From the NCBI GenBank assembly GCA_947561585.1, contig CANNZV010003200.1, positions 1 through 64,000 of the forward strand: a stretch of 64,000 nt of DNA, written 5' to 3'. The position numbers and the translations under genes were made by a program. The notes below the pieces were generated by a model. The model saw only the letters and a program-made list of their open reading frames with translations, made no database searches and was not told the DNA's origin. Below are positions 43,233 to 55,245 of this stretch, piece after piece. The DNA is from Caprella mutica (Eukaryota; Arthropoda; Malacostraca; Amphipoda; Caprellidae). The first letter of the stretch is position 1; every line of letters starts with the position of its first letter.

Positions 43233-43600
43233 GTAGGCAGGATGTGGATCAGGTTAGTGCACCGACATTTAGGCCCAGGACAATAGGGCCTGCTGACGTT
43301 GAGACTGGGTTGGAGGATGAGGCACTGGGGGGAGGTGTGGAGGAGACTCTAGAACATTTTATTCTTGAGTGTCAGAGTCTGCAGGCAGTTAGGGAGCATC
43401 ATGGAATACAATCGATGGAGGAGGTGATGTGTTTTTGGTGTGCAGGACACTCAGAGGGTGTGTGCATTTCTGGAGGAGGCGTGGAGTGTTAGGATGGGAG
43501 AGGGGTGAGGTGTGTGAAACGGCTGGCGGGGTGACGGCCCTGCGGAAGGTTATCGGGGGAAGCTGAAGGTGAAACCGGTGGCGCTAAGAAGCCTATACCG
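43233..43600 (+). pseudogene. LINE 3-related C-terminal fragment, last piece
   Basis: One frame reads ETLEHFILECQSLQAVREH, like the HFVLNC knuckle of LINE 3 (34580-34640). The frame stops at 43492. Confidence 0.6.
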
Positions 43601-43943
43601 ACCAAGTTCCAATTTCAAGAATCACTAAAAGTTAAAAGTTTAAAAAAGACAATTGGCATATTATACAGAGGTTGTATGTTTAAACTGGTGTTATGTAATA
43701 TGACCCCCTGTAAATTGATTATTCAAGGACCTGGTAATTTGACTCCCGGATCATCTGATATACCATAAATTATTTCAGTTGGATTGATGACTTTCTTGCC
43801 ACTCTCTGAAACATTGAATAATATTAGAAAGATTTGGCCCAGGCTAGAAATTTGTAAACTATTTGCAGAGAAATCTTCTATTTTGGCATTTATTTTTTTG
43901 TGAAATACATGTAAAGAAAGCAAGAAATTGATGATTGTTCACT

Positions 43944-45190
43944 GTATGTGGAAGATTGCCAGCCGGAAAAGTGCCACTGTGGAAGATTGCCCCATATAAA
44001 ATACATTCAACACCCAAACTAAAAATATATAATAGTCCTTAAAAAAAACTTAGTGAGCTTGGTAGTTAGTTTTAATAAATGGGATGAATTTCTGAGTTTG
44101 CTAACAGAATGTAAATTTAGATCTAATATTAATTAATTTAGGTTTTGAAGCAAAGAATTTCGGGATTAAAATTATATCACTATCTAATACAGTAAAACTC
44201 CTGAGTTATGAAGTTCTGTGTTGTGAAGCACTTGAGTAGTGAAGGACCTGAATTATGAAATGCACAAAGTTATGAAGTATTTTCTATGTATGAGTTATAG
44301 AAAACGAGATATCAAGAATTTCATTCCAGTTATCCCTCACAGATCATACATTTCTCCAAGCTTTTAATCATAGAAAACTATCAGTGCCCCTGAAATATGA
44401 AGTGGCTCTGAGTTATGAAGGAACTAATACTTCATAACTCAAGAGTTTCACTGTATTATATATAGCTAGTGAACAATTGAAGAGAGCAGTTTTCAGCAGA
44501 ACATTGCTGGAATAAATATGATTGATAGTGGATTGAGGAAGTAAACTGAAATGGGTTAATTTAATTAGAAGAGTAAGATCTGCTTAGAATATAACCAACC
44601 AAATACAAATAACACCGGAGTAGAAGGGAGACAAGCCATTCGCTAAGGAAACATAATTTCTGAATGGTAGTTTAGTGATCATGATAATGGAAATTAAGTT
44701 ATCAATATGATTGAGGAAGGAACACAACCTCTACATTTACAGATAGATTAGAGAAACTAAGAAATAGATAGAAGTCTATTATATATATAGGGATTTGAAA
44801 TATGTAAATAATCTAAACGCCACTCTATGGAACATCAAAAAGGGTGTTAAATCCAACCAATCAGGTACCCTTCAGTTATATGATGAAAGCTACCTTAACC
44901 ATTTAACATTTGTAATAACTAATTTGATTAGCAAATTAATGATCATACAAATATGTAATGTGACACTTGGTATACCTACAAGACTAGACATTAAAAGTAT
45001 ACCACAAAATGTTAAGTCAAAATATGATGTACTCATTGTAAATAATTCTGAAAAATTAAATTCAATGTGATTTTATTATTTTCAAAAAATTTATTCAGTG
45101 GCCATTTTCCTCAGTGGCAATCTTCCTCAGTGGCAATCTTCCCATAGTTGCAGTTTTCTTGGGGGAATTTTCCTAGCACCATTGTTCACA
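43944..45190. mobile_element. possible element bounded by GTGGAAGATTGCC repeats
   Basis: Two GTGGAAGATTGCC copies stand near 43950-43993 and inverted copies (GTGGCAATCTTCC) near 45116-45141. Related motifs occur alone at 47515-47585. The inside holds a TA-flanked MITE at 44190 and a 91-codon frame (44795-45070) with no recognisable domain. It could be a transposon with repeated ends. Confidence 0.4.
44190..44453. mobile_element. Tc1/mariner-like MITE, copy 1
   Basis: It is 264 bp. The ends CAGTAAAACTCCTGAGTTAT and its near complement ATAACTCAAGAGTTTCACTG are each flanked by TA, the target of Tc1/mariner elements. The GAGTTATGAAG motif repeats inside. A degraded relative is at 53763-53965. 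Confidence 0.8.
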
Positions 45191-45401
45191 CAGAATATGT
45201 TAAAAATGTGCCATATTCTGCCGACTAGGACATGGCTAATGATTGAATCTTTTCCCATCCAAGCAAACTTTCTACTCTACAATTTATATTTTTATACAAT
45301 AGTAAAAATTCTAATAATATTGTCTCTACTATATATTTAGATTGTCATCCTATGATAGATACCTACTTCTTACATCACAAACTTACTAGTTACTATAAAA
45401 A

Positions 45402-48400
45402 ATGTCAGAAGAGAATATAACATTACAGGTGAGTTATTTTTATTTATTTAACATTGTAACTCAATGTTCCCTTAGAAGTGAGAATTAATATGAGTAAATC
45501 AGGACTTAGCACATGAATATGTAGTAGGGACTCGAGAATTCAATTAACAAAAAGAATATAAATTACACCTTAATAGTTAATTTTAAATGGTGTGATTATG
45601 TGGGTTTATGAATGATGAATTATAAGTACTTATAACTAAAAACATTTGAGAATGAATCCGTTTTTAAAATTATTTCGGATTTACATTGAAATATTGACTC
45701 ATTTAAAGGTCCCCTCCAAGCAAATATTTTTATTGCCTTATTCAACAAGGCTAATGTTTTTCATTATTTTGCTGCAAACCGCATCAAATTTGGTAGCATA
45801 TTTTTAATTTTATATGCTTTTAAAGATTTTTATAATTAAAACTCTACGAAACCTATTTTACTTCCGACTTACTAATTTAAGAAATTTTCAGCCTGAAGAA
45901 AAAGAATGTACACCATTTGTTTTGATTGTCAACTAGGTATTAGGTTTAATAAATCCATTTAATATTCGTGTAAAGGTATAAAATTGAATGAAATTATAAT
46001 AGAAACGTTTACATACTGTAGGAAATAATTAATATCTAAAATAATGCCCGAAAACGCATGGTTTGTTTATAAAATTCAAATTTGTAATCAAAACAAAGAG
46101 TGTACAATCTTCTTATTGAGCATCAGATTAGTGATTCGCTCAATTGTTGCTCACAGAGTACTAAAAAACTTTAAAAACAAATTATTAAATATATACTGAA
46201 CCGAATTGTATGCAGTTTGCAGAATAATGATCGTAGACCTTAGTTCTGTAATATTATGTTATAAACTCATTTTTTTTGCGGAGCCTGGAGAGGACCTTTA
46301 ACCATGGAATGACCAGTGCCAGAGTTGCTTGTTCGGGAGGGAATACAGATTTATACTTTTTATGACTCGTGAAGAAATCTGAAGTCCTGATGAAGTACAT
46401 GGGCTGTTGCATCACATTTTAATTCACATCAAAAAATAGCTAGGGACGATCCATCGAATTAAGAAAAGTATTCAAAAATTAGCTGTAAGCAGAAGAATTG
46501 TTTTTTAGTCCTAAATTTTTTTTTATTTCTGATTATACAAAAAAAAACCTAAACATTAACACTGGATGAGACATTAATGCATTAAATCTAACCAAAATTT
46601 ATATTACATCGTCATCTTAATACCTTATAAAGATATTTACAATACAGGCAGGCCTCGCTTTAAAAGTACAACTCACTTTAATAAAAGTGATACTCGAAAT
46701 GGTGACAGGACAATAACCCCTCGTGCAATATACCCCCTGGACAAGAACCCCACCAGCAAAAAAACCCTGGTGCAAAAAAAAACTGTTCGATTTAAATAGC
46801 CTAATTCAATTTTATTAATTTTCATTAATTTTTTATTAATATAATTACTATACGCTATAAATATAATGAGATAGGGTGCACCTAAGGTTAGGTTAGCCGG
46901 TTGGAAGGGGGGGTTTGGGTGGGGTATACTGAGTATACTGACTCTACGGTTTTAAGTCTGACTATAAATTTAATATAAGAATTATTCAGCTACTGTTGAC
47001 CATTTTTGCCCCTATTTATGACAAGTAGCTACCACAAGATGATAACACACATCAGAAAAGTTATATATTTTAATACCAATGTATTTCAATTAATGTGAAA
47101 TATGCAAATCATTTCATGTTATACTACATTGAAAGAGCATTACTGTGTTAGTTTTATGAGTTAGTACTTCATTAAACTTCCAAAATAATAGATACTTGAT
47201 AACTCATTAAATATTGATGAGTTTTATAAATATAAACTTTATAACGCATTTTTTAAAAAGTATCCGTGACTGCTCTTGTTGAGAAGTATTGGTATTGGTT
47301 GATTTTGTAAAGTATCAGTATTGACAAAAATTTTGGTATAGTGCATTCCCTGAAATTTTATCTATGAGAGTAATTGAACTTGTCTAACAGTGATGAATGC
47401 AGTGTAAATATTTATTTACATAAAATTCAAATTATTTTGTTTTCATTTTGATATTTTGTTTGTATAGACTACTATTTTTTGAGTTTGAATGTTAATGTTT
47501 ATATTATATAGGGGCAATTTTCCTCTGTGGAAATTTTCCCACAGTGGGAGTTTTCCCAGAGGCAATCTTCCCAAGGGTAATTTTCCGCGCACGCTTTAGA
47601 TGTTGGTTTTTATGCGATATCTAAGTTTGCGGAAAGTGCTATGGATCACCTCGGTAGATGCTTGGTGATGCTGCTAGTGTGACCAAATGGTGGCAGTTTA
47701 GCTACCCTCAGGATGATCCTGAGTTGCCTCAAGTAACCACAACAACAACAGTGGCTTTACTTCATCCGAGCTACAGTTGCCCACCTTATCAAAATTGATA
47801 TAAAAGTAATTAGAACAAAAACGTATTAGCTGCATTATTTTCATTGATATTTATTTGATACATAAATATGTCATGGACAATGAAAATCATGGAGTTTCAG
47901 AAACTCCATGACATTAGTCAATTTGTTTTTCAATTCTGTAGCTATCAATAATTCTAACCAGACCTGGTCTCTCAGAGCTGTTGGTCATTCTATGGTTAAA
48001 GGTCCATTCCAGGCAAATTTTATTCAATGAGGCTAATGTTTTTTGTGATTTTTCTGCAAACCTCATAAAATTTAATATCTTTTTTTTTTTTGATAAATTT
48101 GATAGCTAATTGATCAAAATAATTAATCAAAACTCTTCAAAATCTGTTTTACTTTTGTCTTGATAATTTTCAGTCCAAAGGAAAGAATTTATCTACATCC
48201 TTTGTGTTAAATGTCAACTATGTAGTTAGATTTAATCCAGTATTAAATATTCCTGTAACTTACATAAATGTTTACATATTACAGAATTTTTTTTAAATCT
48301 AACAGAAAGGGAAAATGCTTTGTTCGTTTATGTAATTCCAATTAGAAATTGGAACTAAGAGTGTACAATCTCTTTCTTCAGCATCAGATTTGTGTGTTGA

Positions 48401-51400
48401 TTGTTACTCACAGAGTATTAAATACTTTAACAGCAAATGAAAAAATTGCCTAGACCTCTGTTTTATAGTATTATTTAATAAACTCGTTACTTCCCTGAGT
48501 CAGGAGAGGACCTTTAAATATTCTCTGTATATCAGTAGCAACAATTATTTTTATTCATTCCAATTCTCTGTGCACATCTTTACTGTCCCCCCACTTACAG
48601 TAACAGTTTTTGTCACAGCTCTTTAACAGGGGTTGGATTGGTGGCTCTTCGTTCTCAAGTAATGCAAATGATCTCATTTCAGGCTGAGGAAATAGAAGCA
48701 ACATCTGCAATATACGGAGAGGACTTTAGAGTCGAAGATGAATTTCTTCGGCAATATTCCATCAAAGTGTCTTATGAAGATCTTTCAGTCTTGCTGAGAG
48801 TAAGTATGTTAAAGATCAATTATTTCAGTATGTAATATATGTTAATGATACCATAGTTATTATGCAATATCTTAAAGAAGATTTATAACTTTATATAAAA
48901 ATCACAATCATTTGTTAATGAGTAATTTAGTGTCTGAAACATATAACATGTTGGCTATCTTTTTATATTAGAATATCTACAGCTGTTTATTATCTATTTA
49001 GTAGCTATATTTATGCACAAACTATTATTAACTATATCTTTATTTTTCAAACATAGTTTAGTTACGTAGGTCCAAATATCTACCAAATTAGCTTACTTTA
49101 GCTAATCATTTTTCAGATTACCCTCCCTGAAGAATATCCCAAAGTGTACCCTCCAAAATATGAGATTGACGGTCACTGGTTGCGAGGGAGTAGGAGAAAG
49201 CAGTTACAGGGCCACTTGGATGAAATTTACATGTGAGAAGCCGAAACAGCTAAATTTATTCCTTCTGCAATATGAAAGTGTAACTACTTTGCGAGTCCCA
49301 CAATAGAAATGGATATATATTGATAATGTTTGTTGAGTATTAAATAATGAATGTTGCCTGATAGTTAATCTACAAAGGGACACCTTGACCTTTAATATGT
49401 TTACACACTCTTATAACTTTAGCAGTTTGGTTGTATTGGCAATGTGGCACCAATGAACTCCACTCTGAATCATATATATTAGTTTAAAATAACATGTATA
49501 TTAAATAAGTTTGTTTACAATAAAAAAAAGAGTTGACTGATATTTGAAACCTGTAATGTTACAAAGTGCTCACAACGTCTAACTCTTCAATTTTGAATTT
49601 CCATACACTTCTGATATTGTTATCAGAATTTTAATATAAATAGTTTTGTTGTATTATAGATGTTGAACTCATAGATGTTCTTTGCAGAGAGAACATTGGT
49701 GAAAGTATAATATATTTATGGGTGGAAAAGGTGCGGGAGTTTTTGCAGGATTTAACGGAAGTTGAAACTACCACAGAAGAAATTTCGAAGTTAAATCTAG
49801 TAAGTCTTGAGATCATCTTCCTTGATTATATTTTATGCATTTATTTGTCTACTAAATTTACATGATCTACTTTGTCATTCATACTTCTCTATCATCATCA
49901 AAAATGTTCTGGAAAATTTAAAATACATTAGTATTTGCTCACATCATTAAATTGATTTTATTCAATCAAATGTAGTTCCTGAAGAAAATTGTATTTTAAT
50001 TTATTTATTAGATAAATACTAGATAGTAAATAGCTACCTTAAATATTTGCACTTCCATGTGATAAGATCATACTATCAATTTCTAATTTTATTTACCAAT
50101 TCATTCTAAGTATAGCAGTCATTAGAGGAGTCCTTTTTAACATTTATCTCATCAGATTCTAGTTTCAATTGTCACTCAAATACTATATTAAAAGTATTCA
50201 TTTTGCTCGTACCTACTTTCTTCAAGAACTATTTAGCTAATATTTTATTAGAAGCATTCCTATAATTCATGTTTTTATTGAATATTTAATCATTAGCTCC
50301 ACAGCAAGTGGTTATATTAATTAGTTCTTTTTTACCCTCAAGACAAGCAGTTCATCCCAGGAAGAAAATTGTGCCTCTACTACTGTCTCATGTCCAGATA
50401 TAACATCCGGGGAACTGATTGTAGATAGAAAGAGCGTTTTCCAGCCTCATCTAGCTAGGGTGACCTCTACTGAGGAAGTAATGTGAGTTTTTCAGCCTCA
50501 TCTAGCTAGGGTGACCTTTACTGAGGAAGTAATGTGAGTGTTTCAGCCTCATCTAGCTAGGGTGACCTCTACTGAGGAAGTAATGTGAGTTTTTCAGCCT
50601 CATCTAGCTAGGGTGACCTCTACTGAGGAAGTAATGTGAGTGTTTCAGCCTCATCTAGCTAGGGTGACCTCTACTGAGGAAGTAATGTGAGTGTTTCAGC
50701 CTCATCTAGCTAGGGTGACCTCTACTGAGGAAGTAATGTGAGTGTTTTAGCCTCATCTAGCTAGGGTGACCTCTACTGAGGAAGTAATGTGAGTGTTTCA
50801 GCCTCATCTAGCTAGGGTGACCTCTACTGAGGAAGTAATGTGAGTGTTTCAGCCTCATCTAGCTAGGGTGACCTCTACTGAGGAAGTAATGTGAGTTTTT
50901 CAGCCTCATCTAGCTAGGGTGACCTCTACTGAGGAAGTAATGTGAGTTTTTCAGCCTCATCTAGCTAGGGTGACCTCTACTGAGGAAGTAATGTGAGTGT
51001 TTTAGCCTCATCTAGCTAGGGTGACCTCTACTGAGGAAGTAATGTGAGTGTTTCAGCCTCATCTAGCTAGGGTGACCTCTACTGAGGAAGTATTGTGAGT
51101 GTTTCAGCCTCATCTAGCTAGGGTGACCTCTACTGAGGAAGTAATGTGAGTGTTTCAGCCTCATCTAGCTAGGGTGACCTCTACTGAGGAAGTAATGTGA
51201 GTGTTTCAGCCTCATCTAGCTAGGGTGACCTCTACTGAGGAAGTAATGTGAGTGTTTCAGCCTCATCTAGCTAGGGTGACCTCTACTGAGGAAGTAATGT
51301 GAGTTTTTCAGCCTCATCTAGCTAGGGTGACCTCTACTGAGGAAGTAATGTGAGTTTTTCAGCCTCATCTAGCTAGGGTGACCTCTACTGAGGAAGTAAT

Positions 51401-52916
51401 GTGAGTGTTTCAGCCTCATCTAGCTAGGGTGACCTCTACTGAGGAAGTAATGTGAGTTTTTCAGCCTCATCTAGCTAGGGTGACCTCTACTGAGGAAATA
51501 ATGTGAGTGTTTCAGCCTCATCTAGCTAGGGTGACCTCTACTGAGGAAGTAATGTGAGTTTTTCAGCCTCATCTAGCTAGGGTGACCTCTACTGAGGAAG
51601 TAATGTGAGTGTTTTAGCCTCATCTAGCTAGGGTGACCTCTACTGAGGAAGTAATGTGAGTGTTTCAGCCTCATCTAGCTAGGGTGACCTCTACTGAGGA
51701 AGTATTGTGAGTGTTTCAGCCTCATCTAGCTAGGGTGACCTCTACTGAGGAAGTAATGTGAGTGTTTCAGCCTCATCTAGCTAGGGTGACCTCTACTGAG
51801 GAAGTAATGTGAGTGTTTCAGCCTCATCTAGCTAGGGTGACCTCTACTGAGGAAGTAATGTGAGTGTTTCAGCCTCATCTAGCTAGGGTGACCTCTACTG
51901 AGGAAGTAATGTGAGTTTTTCAGCCTCATCTAGCTAGGGTGACCTCTACTGAGGAAGTTATGTGAGTTTTTCAGCCTCATCTAGCTAGGGTGACCTCTAC
52001 TGAGGAAGTAATGTGAGTGTTTCAGCCTCATCTAGCTAGGGTGACCTCTACTGAGGAAGTAATGTGAGTTTTTCAGCCTCATCTAGCTAGGGTGACCTCT
52101 ACTGAGGAAGTAATGTGAAGTAATAATTTATTTCACATGAAACTGTTTAAAATTATCAAGTATATCCTAAAATGGAATATTTTTTGCTTTATAATATTTG
52201 ACACTTCAATAAATCTCCAGAATTGATTTCTACTGATTTAATTTTAGTTACTCTAGCGATAAGTTGACAAGTCATTATTAGCAGAATTGTTCTCACTAAA
52301 TTTTCACTCCTGTTTTATTTCACAGGTTGGTGCTTAACAAACTGAAGGAGAATAGGAAAATAGCCACAGCCTCTCACAACATCTATGCTTACAGACTTTC
52401 TCTGAAGACAGGAACTGTTGCGCAGGACTGTGAAGATGACGGTGAAACTAAAGCAGGATCTAGAATGCTGCATTTGATGTCTGTGAGTTCAAACATACAC
52501 ACTCTTTCTGCATAGCTAAATTAATTGCTATTTGAGTAATGCTTACATGCTGGCAAAATATAATTTACAAGAACAAGTGAGTTTAGTCAATACGTTACCG
52601 TTTAGTTCTGTGATTGGTACACAATTAGTGACGTGATTTCACTTGCTCGTTTTGAAAACAATTGGATCTTAATGACTAGTATTCCACTCAACTATGTTAT
52701 TTTATAAGTTCCTTCTGAAATTATTTAGCGTATCTTCTCATTCAGGTGCTGGATGTAATGAATGTGTTGGTGGTGGTCACTCGATGGTACGGTGGCACTC
52801 ATTTGGGTCCCGACAGATTCAAGCATATCAACACGGCCACCAGAGAAGTTCTCGCTAAATGCGGCTTCTTAGATTCTAACGATAAAAAGGAAAAGCGTCC
52901 TAAGAAAAGCAAATAG
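45402..52916 (+). CDS. IMPACT: IMPACT/YIH1 family protein (RWD + UPF0029), seven coding exons
   Basis: IMPACT proteins bind GCN1 through an RWD domain and so restrain activation of the eIF2-alpha kinase GCN2 in the cytosol. I assembled seven exons by GT-AG sites and phase: 45402-45428, 48683-48799, 49117-49232, 49688-49799, 50343-50482, 52326-52482 and 52746-52916. They join without stops to 279 residues, close to the family's usual 260-320. RWD covers about residues 10-115 (EEIEATSAIYGEDF, LPEEYPKVYPP). The UPF0029 domain is about 141-255 (DRKSVFQPHLARV, ASHNIYAYRL, RWYGGTHLGPDRFKHI). A lysine-rich tail ends it. The start exon has only nine codons (MSEENITLQ). Intron 1 (3.25 kb) hosts two TTAA-type MITEs; intron 5 begins with a 33-copy minisatellite. 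All splice sites are inferred. Confidence 0.92.
45707..46297 (+). mobile_element. TTAA-flanked MITE, piggyBac-like, copy 1 (IMPACT intron 1)
   Basis: It is 591 bp. AGGTCCCCTCC at the left and GGAGAGGACCT at the right form the termini, flanked by TTAA at 45703-45706 and 46298-46301. The interior has GCTAATGTTTTTCATTATTT, shared with the other copies. It is non-coding. Confidence 0.88.
46640..46800. repeat. odd repeat-end-like motif cluster in IMPACT intron 1
   Basis: The cluster has CAGGCAGGCCTCGC, then ACAATAACCCC, ATACCCCC, AGAACCCC, AAAACCC spaced motifs each preceded by a GTGCAA/GACAA-type word. It looks like the terminus of a transposon with repeated subterminal words. No partner end was identified. 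Confidence 0.35.
47507..47590. repeat. repeated GGCAATYTTCC motif cluster in IMPACT intron 1
   Basis: Five variants of GGCAATTTTCC/GGGAGTTTTCC occur in tandem-like order. The same words bound the 43944-45190 region. It is possibly a lone transposon end. Confidence 0.45.
48000..48513 (+). mobile_element. TTAA-flanked MITE, piggyBac-like, copy 2 (IMPACT intron 1)
   Basis: It is 514 bp, flanked by TTAA at 47996-47999 and 48514-48517. It has the same ends and interior as copy 1 with more changes and some deletions. It ends about 170 bp before the second coding exon of IMPACT. Confidence 0.86.
50445..52118 (+). repeat. 51-bp minisatellite made of an exon end plus its 5' splice site
   Basis: Thirty-three units start every 51 bp from 50445 to 52077 without a single indel. 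The first unit is the last 38 bases of IMPACT coding exon 5 (CCTCATCTAGCTAGGGTGAC through GAGGAAGTAAT) followed by its donor GTGAGT and TTTTTCAG. All later units repeat exon end, donor and a pyrimidine-AG word. In frame, the first repeat boundary reads ATG TGA, so using any later donor would truncate the protein. Marker variants (TTTTAG, GAAGTATTG) at units 11-12 recur at units 23-24, showing a 12-unit block duplication. Confidence 0.96.
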
Positions 52917-53762
52917 AAGCTGAATTGTCTCCAGTACCTTCAAAAGACACGTACAGTGGAGGAAGGGTCTAGACACATTTTGAAATTCTTCAGAAGCATC
53001 AAAAGTTAGATTTTTTATGTTTACTGAGATATAACTGTCGATTGAGGTATTTCAACTATTTTCCCATAAAATACTGATGGAACAATGAAAATACTCGGAA
53101 TTTTATTTTCATGAAACATCATTTTCAAGTTTGCGGTTTAGGCCATTCTTCCACCGAACGTGTCATATCAACTGTTTTCATGTTAGCTATTTATTTCTGT
53201 TTAAAATTAATTAATCATACCATCAACTAAAGAATTGAAAGGTAATTGATTTTATTAATTATTTATCTAAATTTTAATGCCTATTGTATCGTTTTGGATC
53301 TAGGGGTATTTATTGAAAACTGAAGACGTAATTACCACTTTCGAAAATTGAAACTTTTTAACCTATATTTTTAGTATGTAATTCATCAATGTTAGGCATT
53401 ATCTTTGATAATATTTTGATTTTACTTGTGGAAATTTATTCTTCTCAACTTGTGGGTCATTTTTTACTTTTGCAAAGGAAATCCTAACATAATATTCCTA
53501 TTTATGCTAATCTTGATTGTTGTGATATAATTTTAAGGGCAGCTGTTTGTGAGTAATGAATTATATTCATATTTTCTTTCGTCTTCTAATTAAATACCCA
53601 TAAAGATTAATGTCCCCTGAAAAAAAAAATATGTAGATAATTAAAAGGAAAGTAACTGTTATTGAGGAAATAGAAGAAAAGCAATTAGCTATATTCTGCT
53701 ACCCTCAGGGGTTCTATCCTGAAGCTGTCTGTGGTGAAAGGAAGAGAATGGGGTATGTGGGT
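52917..53762 (+). other. 3' flank of IMPACT
   Basis: This AT-rich non-coding DNA probably includes the 3' UTR. I could not choose a polyadenylation site. No other gene is seen. Confidence 0.5.
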
Positions 53763-53967
53763 TAACGCTTGAGTTATGAAGTATTGGTATCTTCATATAA
53801 CTCAGAGCCACTTCATAGCTCAGGCACTCTAATAGTTTTCTATGATTAAAATCATGGAAAAAACTGAAATCTTTGAGGGATAACTAAGAGAAATTCATGA
53901 CGTAGGTATATCGTTTTCTATAATTTAAACAGAGAAAATACTTCATAACTCAGGAGTTTTACTGAAC
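53763..53967. mobile_element. Tc1/mariner-like MITE, copy 2, degraded
   Basis: GAGTTATGAAG and CTTCATAACTCAGGAGTTTT match the ends of the 44190 element; the left terminus is eroded. Confidence 0.65.
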
Positions 53968-53992
53968 TTCTTTTCAACTTTCATTATTTTAG

Positions 53993-54335
53993 AGGATAGC
54001 GCTAGGGTTATGCTCTTCAACTACGAGGTCTTAGATTTTGTGTTAGGTAGACTCGTAGCCTTCATTTACTATCACCTCTTCCATCCGTCAGTGCAGCTAC
54101 CGGTGCTTGTGCCCTTTTTCGTCACATTCTTTGATAAGTGACTGCATTCACGTAGTAGCTTCTCTGCATTCATGAGCATCGTCACTGTGGGGACTTTGTT
54201 CTTGAAGCCACTTTCCTTTCCGGCTGCTTCTTAAGTCCCTTGTATTTAATTTCCATTTGACGTCAGTTATATGGCAATGGGTTCCGAAGCAGACGTTAAA
54301 CTCCTAAATTCTATAAGCAGGCATAGATAGAAACT
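53993..54335 (+). mobile_element. possible tRNA-derived SINE
   Basis: The start GGATAGCGCTAGGGTTATGC followed by CTACGAGGTCTTAG resembles a tRNA-type head with a decayed B box. It is followed by unrelated body sequence and an A-poor tail. This rests on resemblance only; no second copy is in the window. Confidence 0.35.
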
Positions 54336-54659
54336 GTACAGAGAATCTAATAATGAAAATAGGTGTTTCTTCATTAAATACTAAAGGTTAAAAGAAACTA
54401 CCATCGTCTCATCTTAATATAATATATTTTTATCTGATATATTCTGCATGCACATTTATAAATAACGCCTTTCTATTAATATTCGAAATATGTGATAGAT
54501 TTCGATCAGTGCAATAAAATGAGTTCAATTAGCTATATGATGACTTTTATCATAAAAGTATATTAACTCTTGATGAATTGCAAAATAAACTAAAACAGAA
54601 ATAACAAACCTCATACAGTATGAATTAGGTTTGTGTCATGAATAAATAGTTTGCCTTAA

Positions 54660-55241
54660 AGGTCCTCTCTAGGCTCCGTGAAAAATATGAGTTTATCACA
54701 TAATATCATAGAACTAAGGTCTACGATCATTATTCCGCAAACCGCATACAATTCGGTTCAGTATATATTTTATTTTTTCGCTTTTAATGTTTTTTAATAC
54801 TCTGTGAGCAACAATCGAGCGAATCTCCAACCTGACGCTGAGAAAGAAGATTGTACACTCTTAGTTTTAATTTCAAATTTTGATTTTTAAACAAACAAAG
54901 CGTGTTTGGCCTTCTTTTAAGATAGTAATTGTTTCTAAAAGTATATAAACGTTTCTATAATAAGTTTATCCAAATTTAAACCTTTAAACGAATAATGAAT
55001 AGATTTATTAAACTAAATACCTAGTTGACAATCAAACCAAATGGTGTACATTCTTTTTCTTCAGACTGAAAATTAGAAAGTCGGAAGTAAAGTAGGTTTT
55101 ATAGAGTTTTGATTAAAGAAATCTTTAAAAGCATATAAAATTAAAAATATGCTATCAAATTTTATGCAGTTTGCAGTAAAATGATGAGAAACATTAGCCT
55201 CGTTGATTTAAGCTATAAAAAAATTTGCGTGGAGGGGACCT
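54660..55241 (-). mobile_element. TTAA-flanked MITE, piggyBac-like, copy 3
   Basis: It is 582 bp, in opposite orientation to the copies in IMPACT, with TTAA at 54656-54659 and 55242-55245 and AGGTCC...GGACCT ends. Confidence 0.88.
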
Positions 55242-55245
55242 TTAA

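Noticed and set aside
44795..45070. 91-codon frame
   Set aside because: No domain, repeat-flanked, no splice or promoter context.
48638..48682. ATG at 48638 as the start of IMPACT
   Set aside because: TTTCAG at 48677-48682 is a good acceptor and the nine-codon exon at 45402 joins in phase to give a better N terminus.
50483..52118. Repeat units as real 38-nt micro-exons
   Set aside because: Units are separated by only 13 bases, too short for introns, and 38-nt exons would break the frame.
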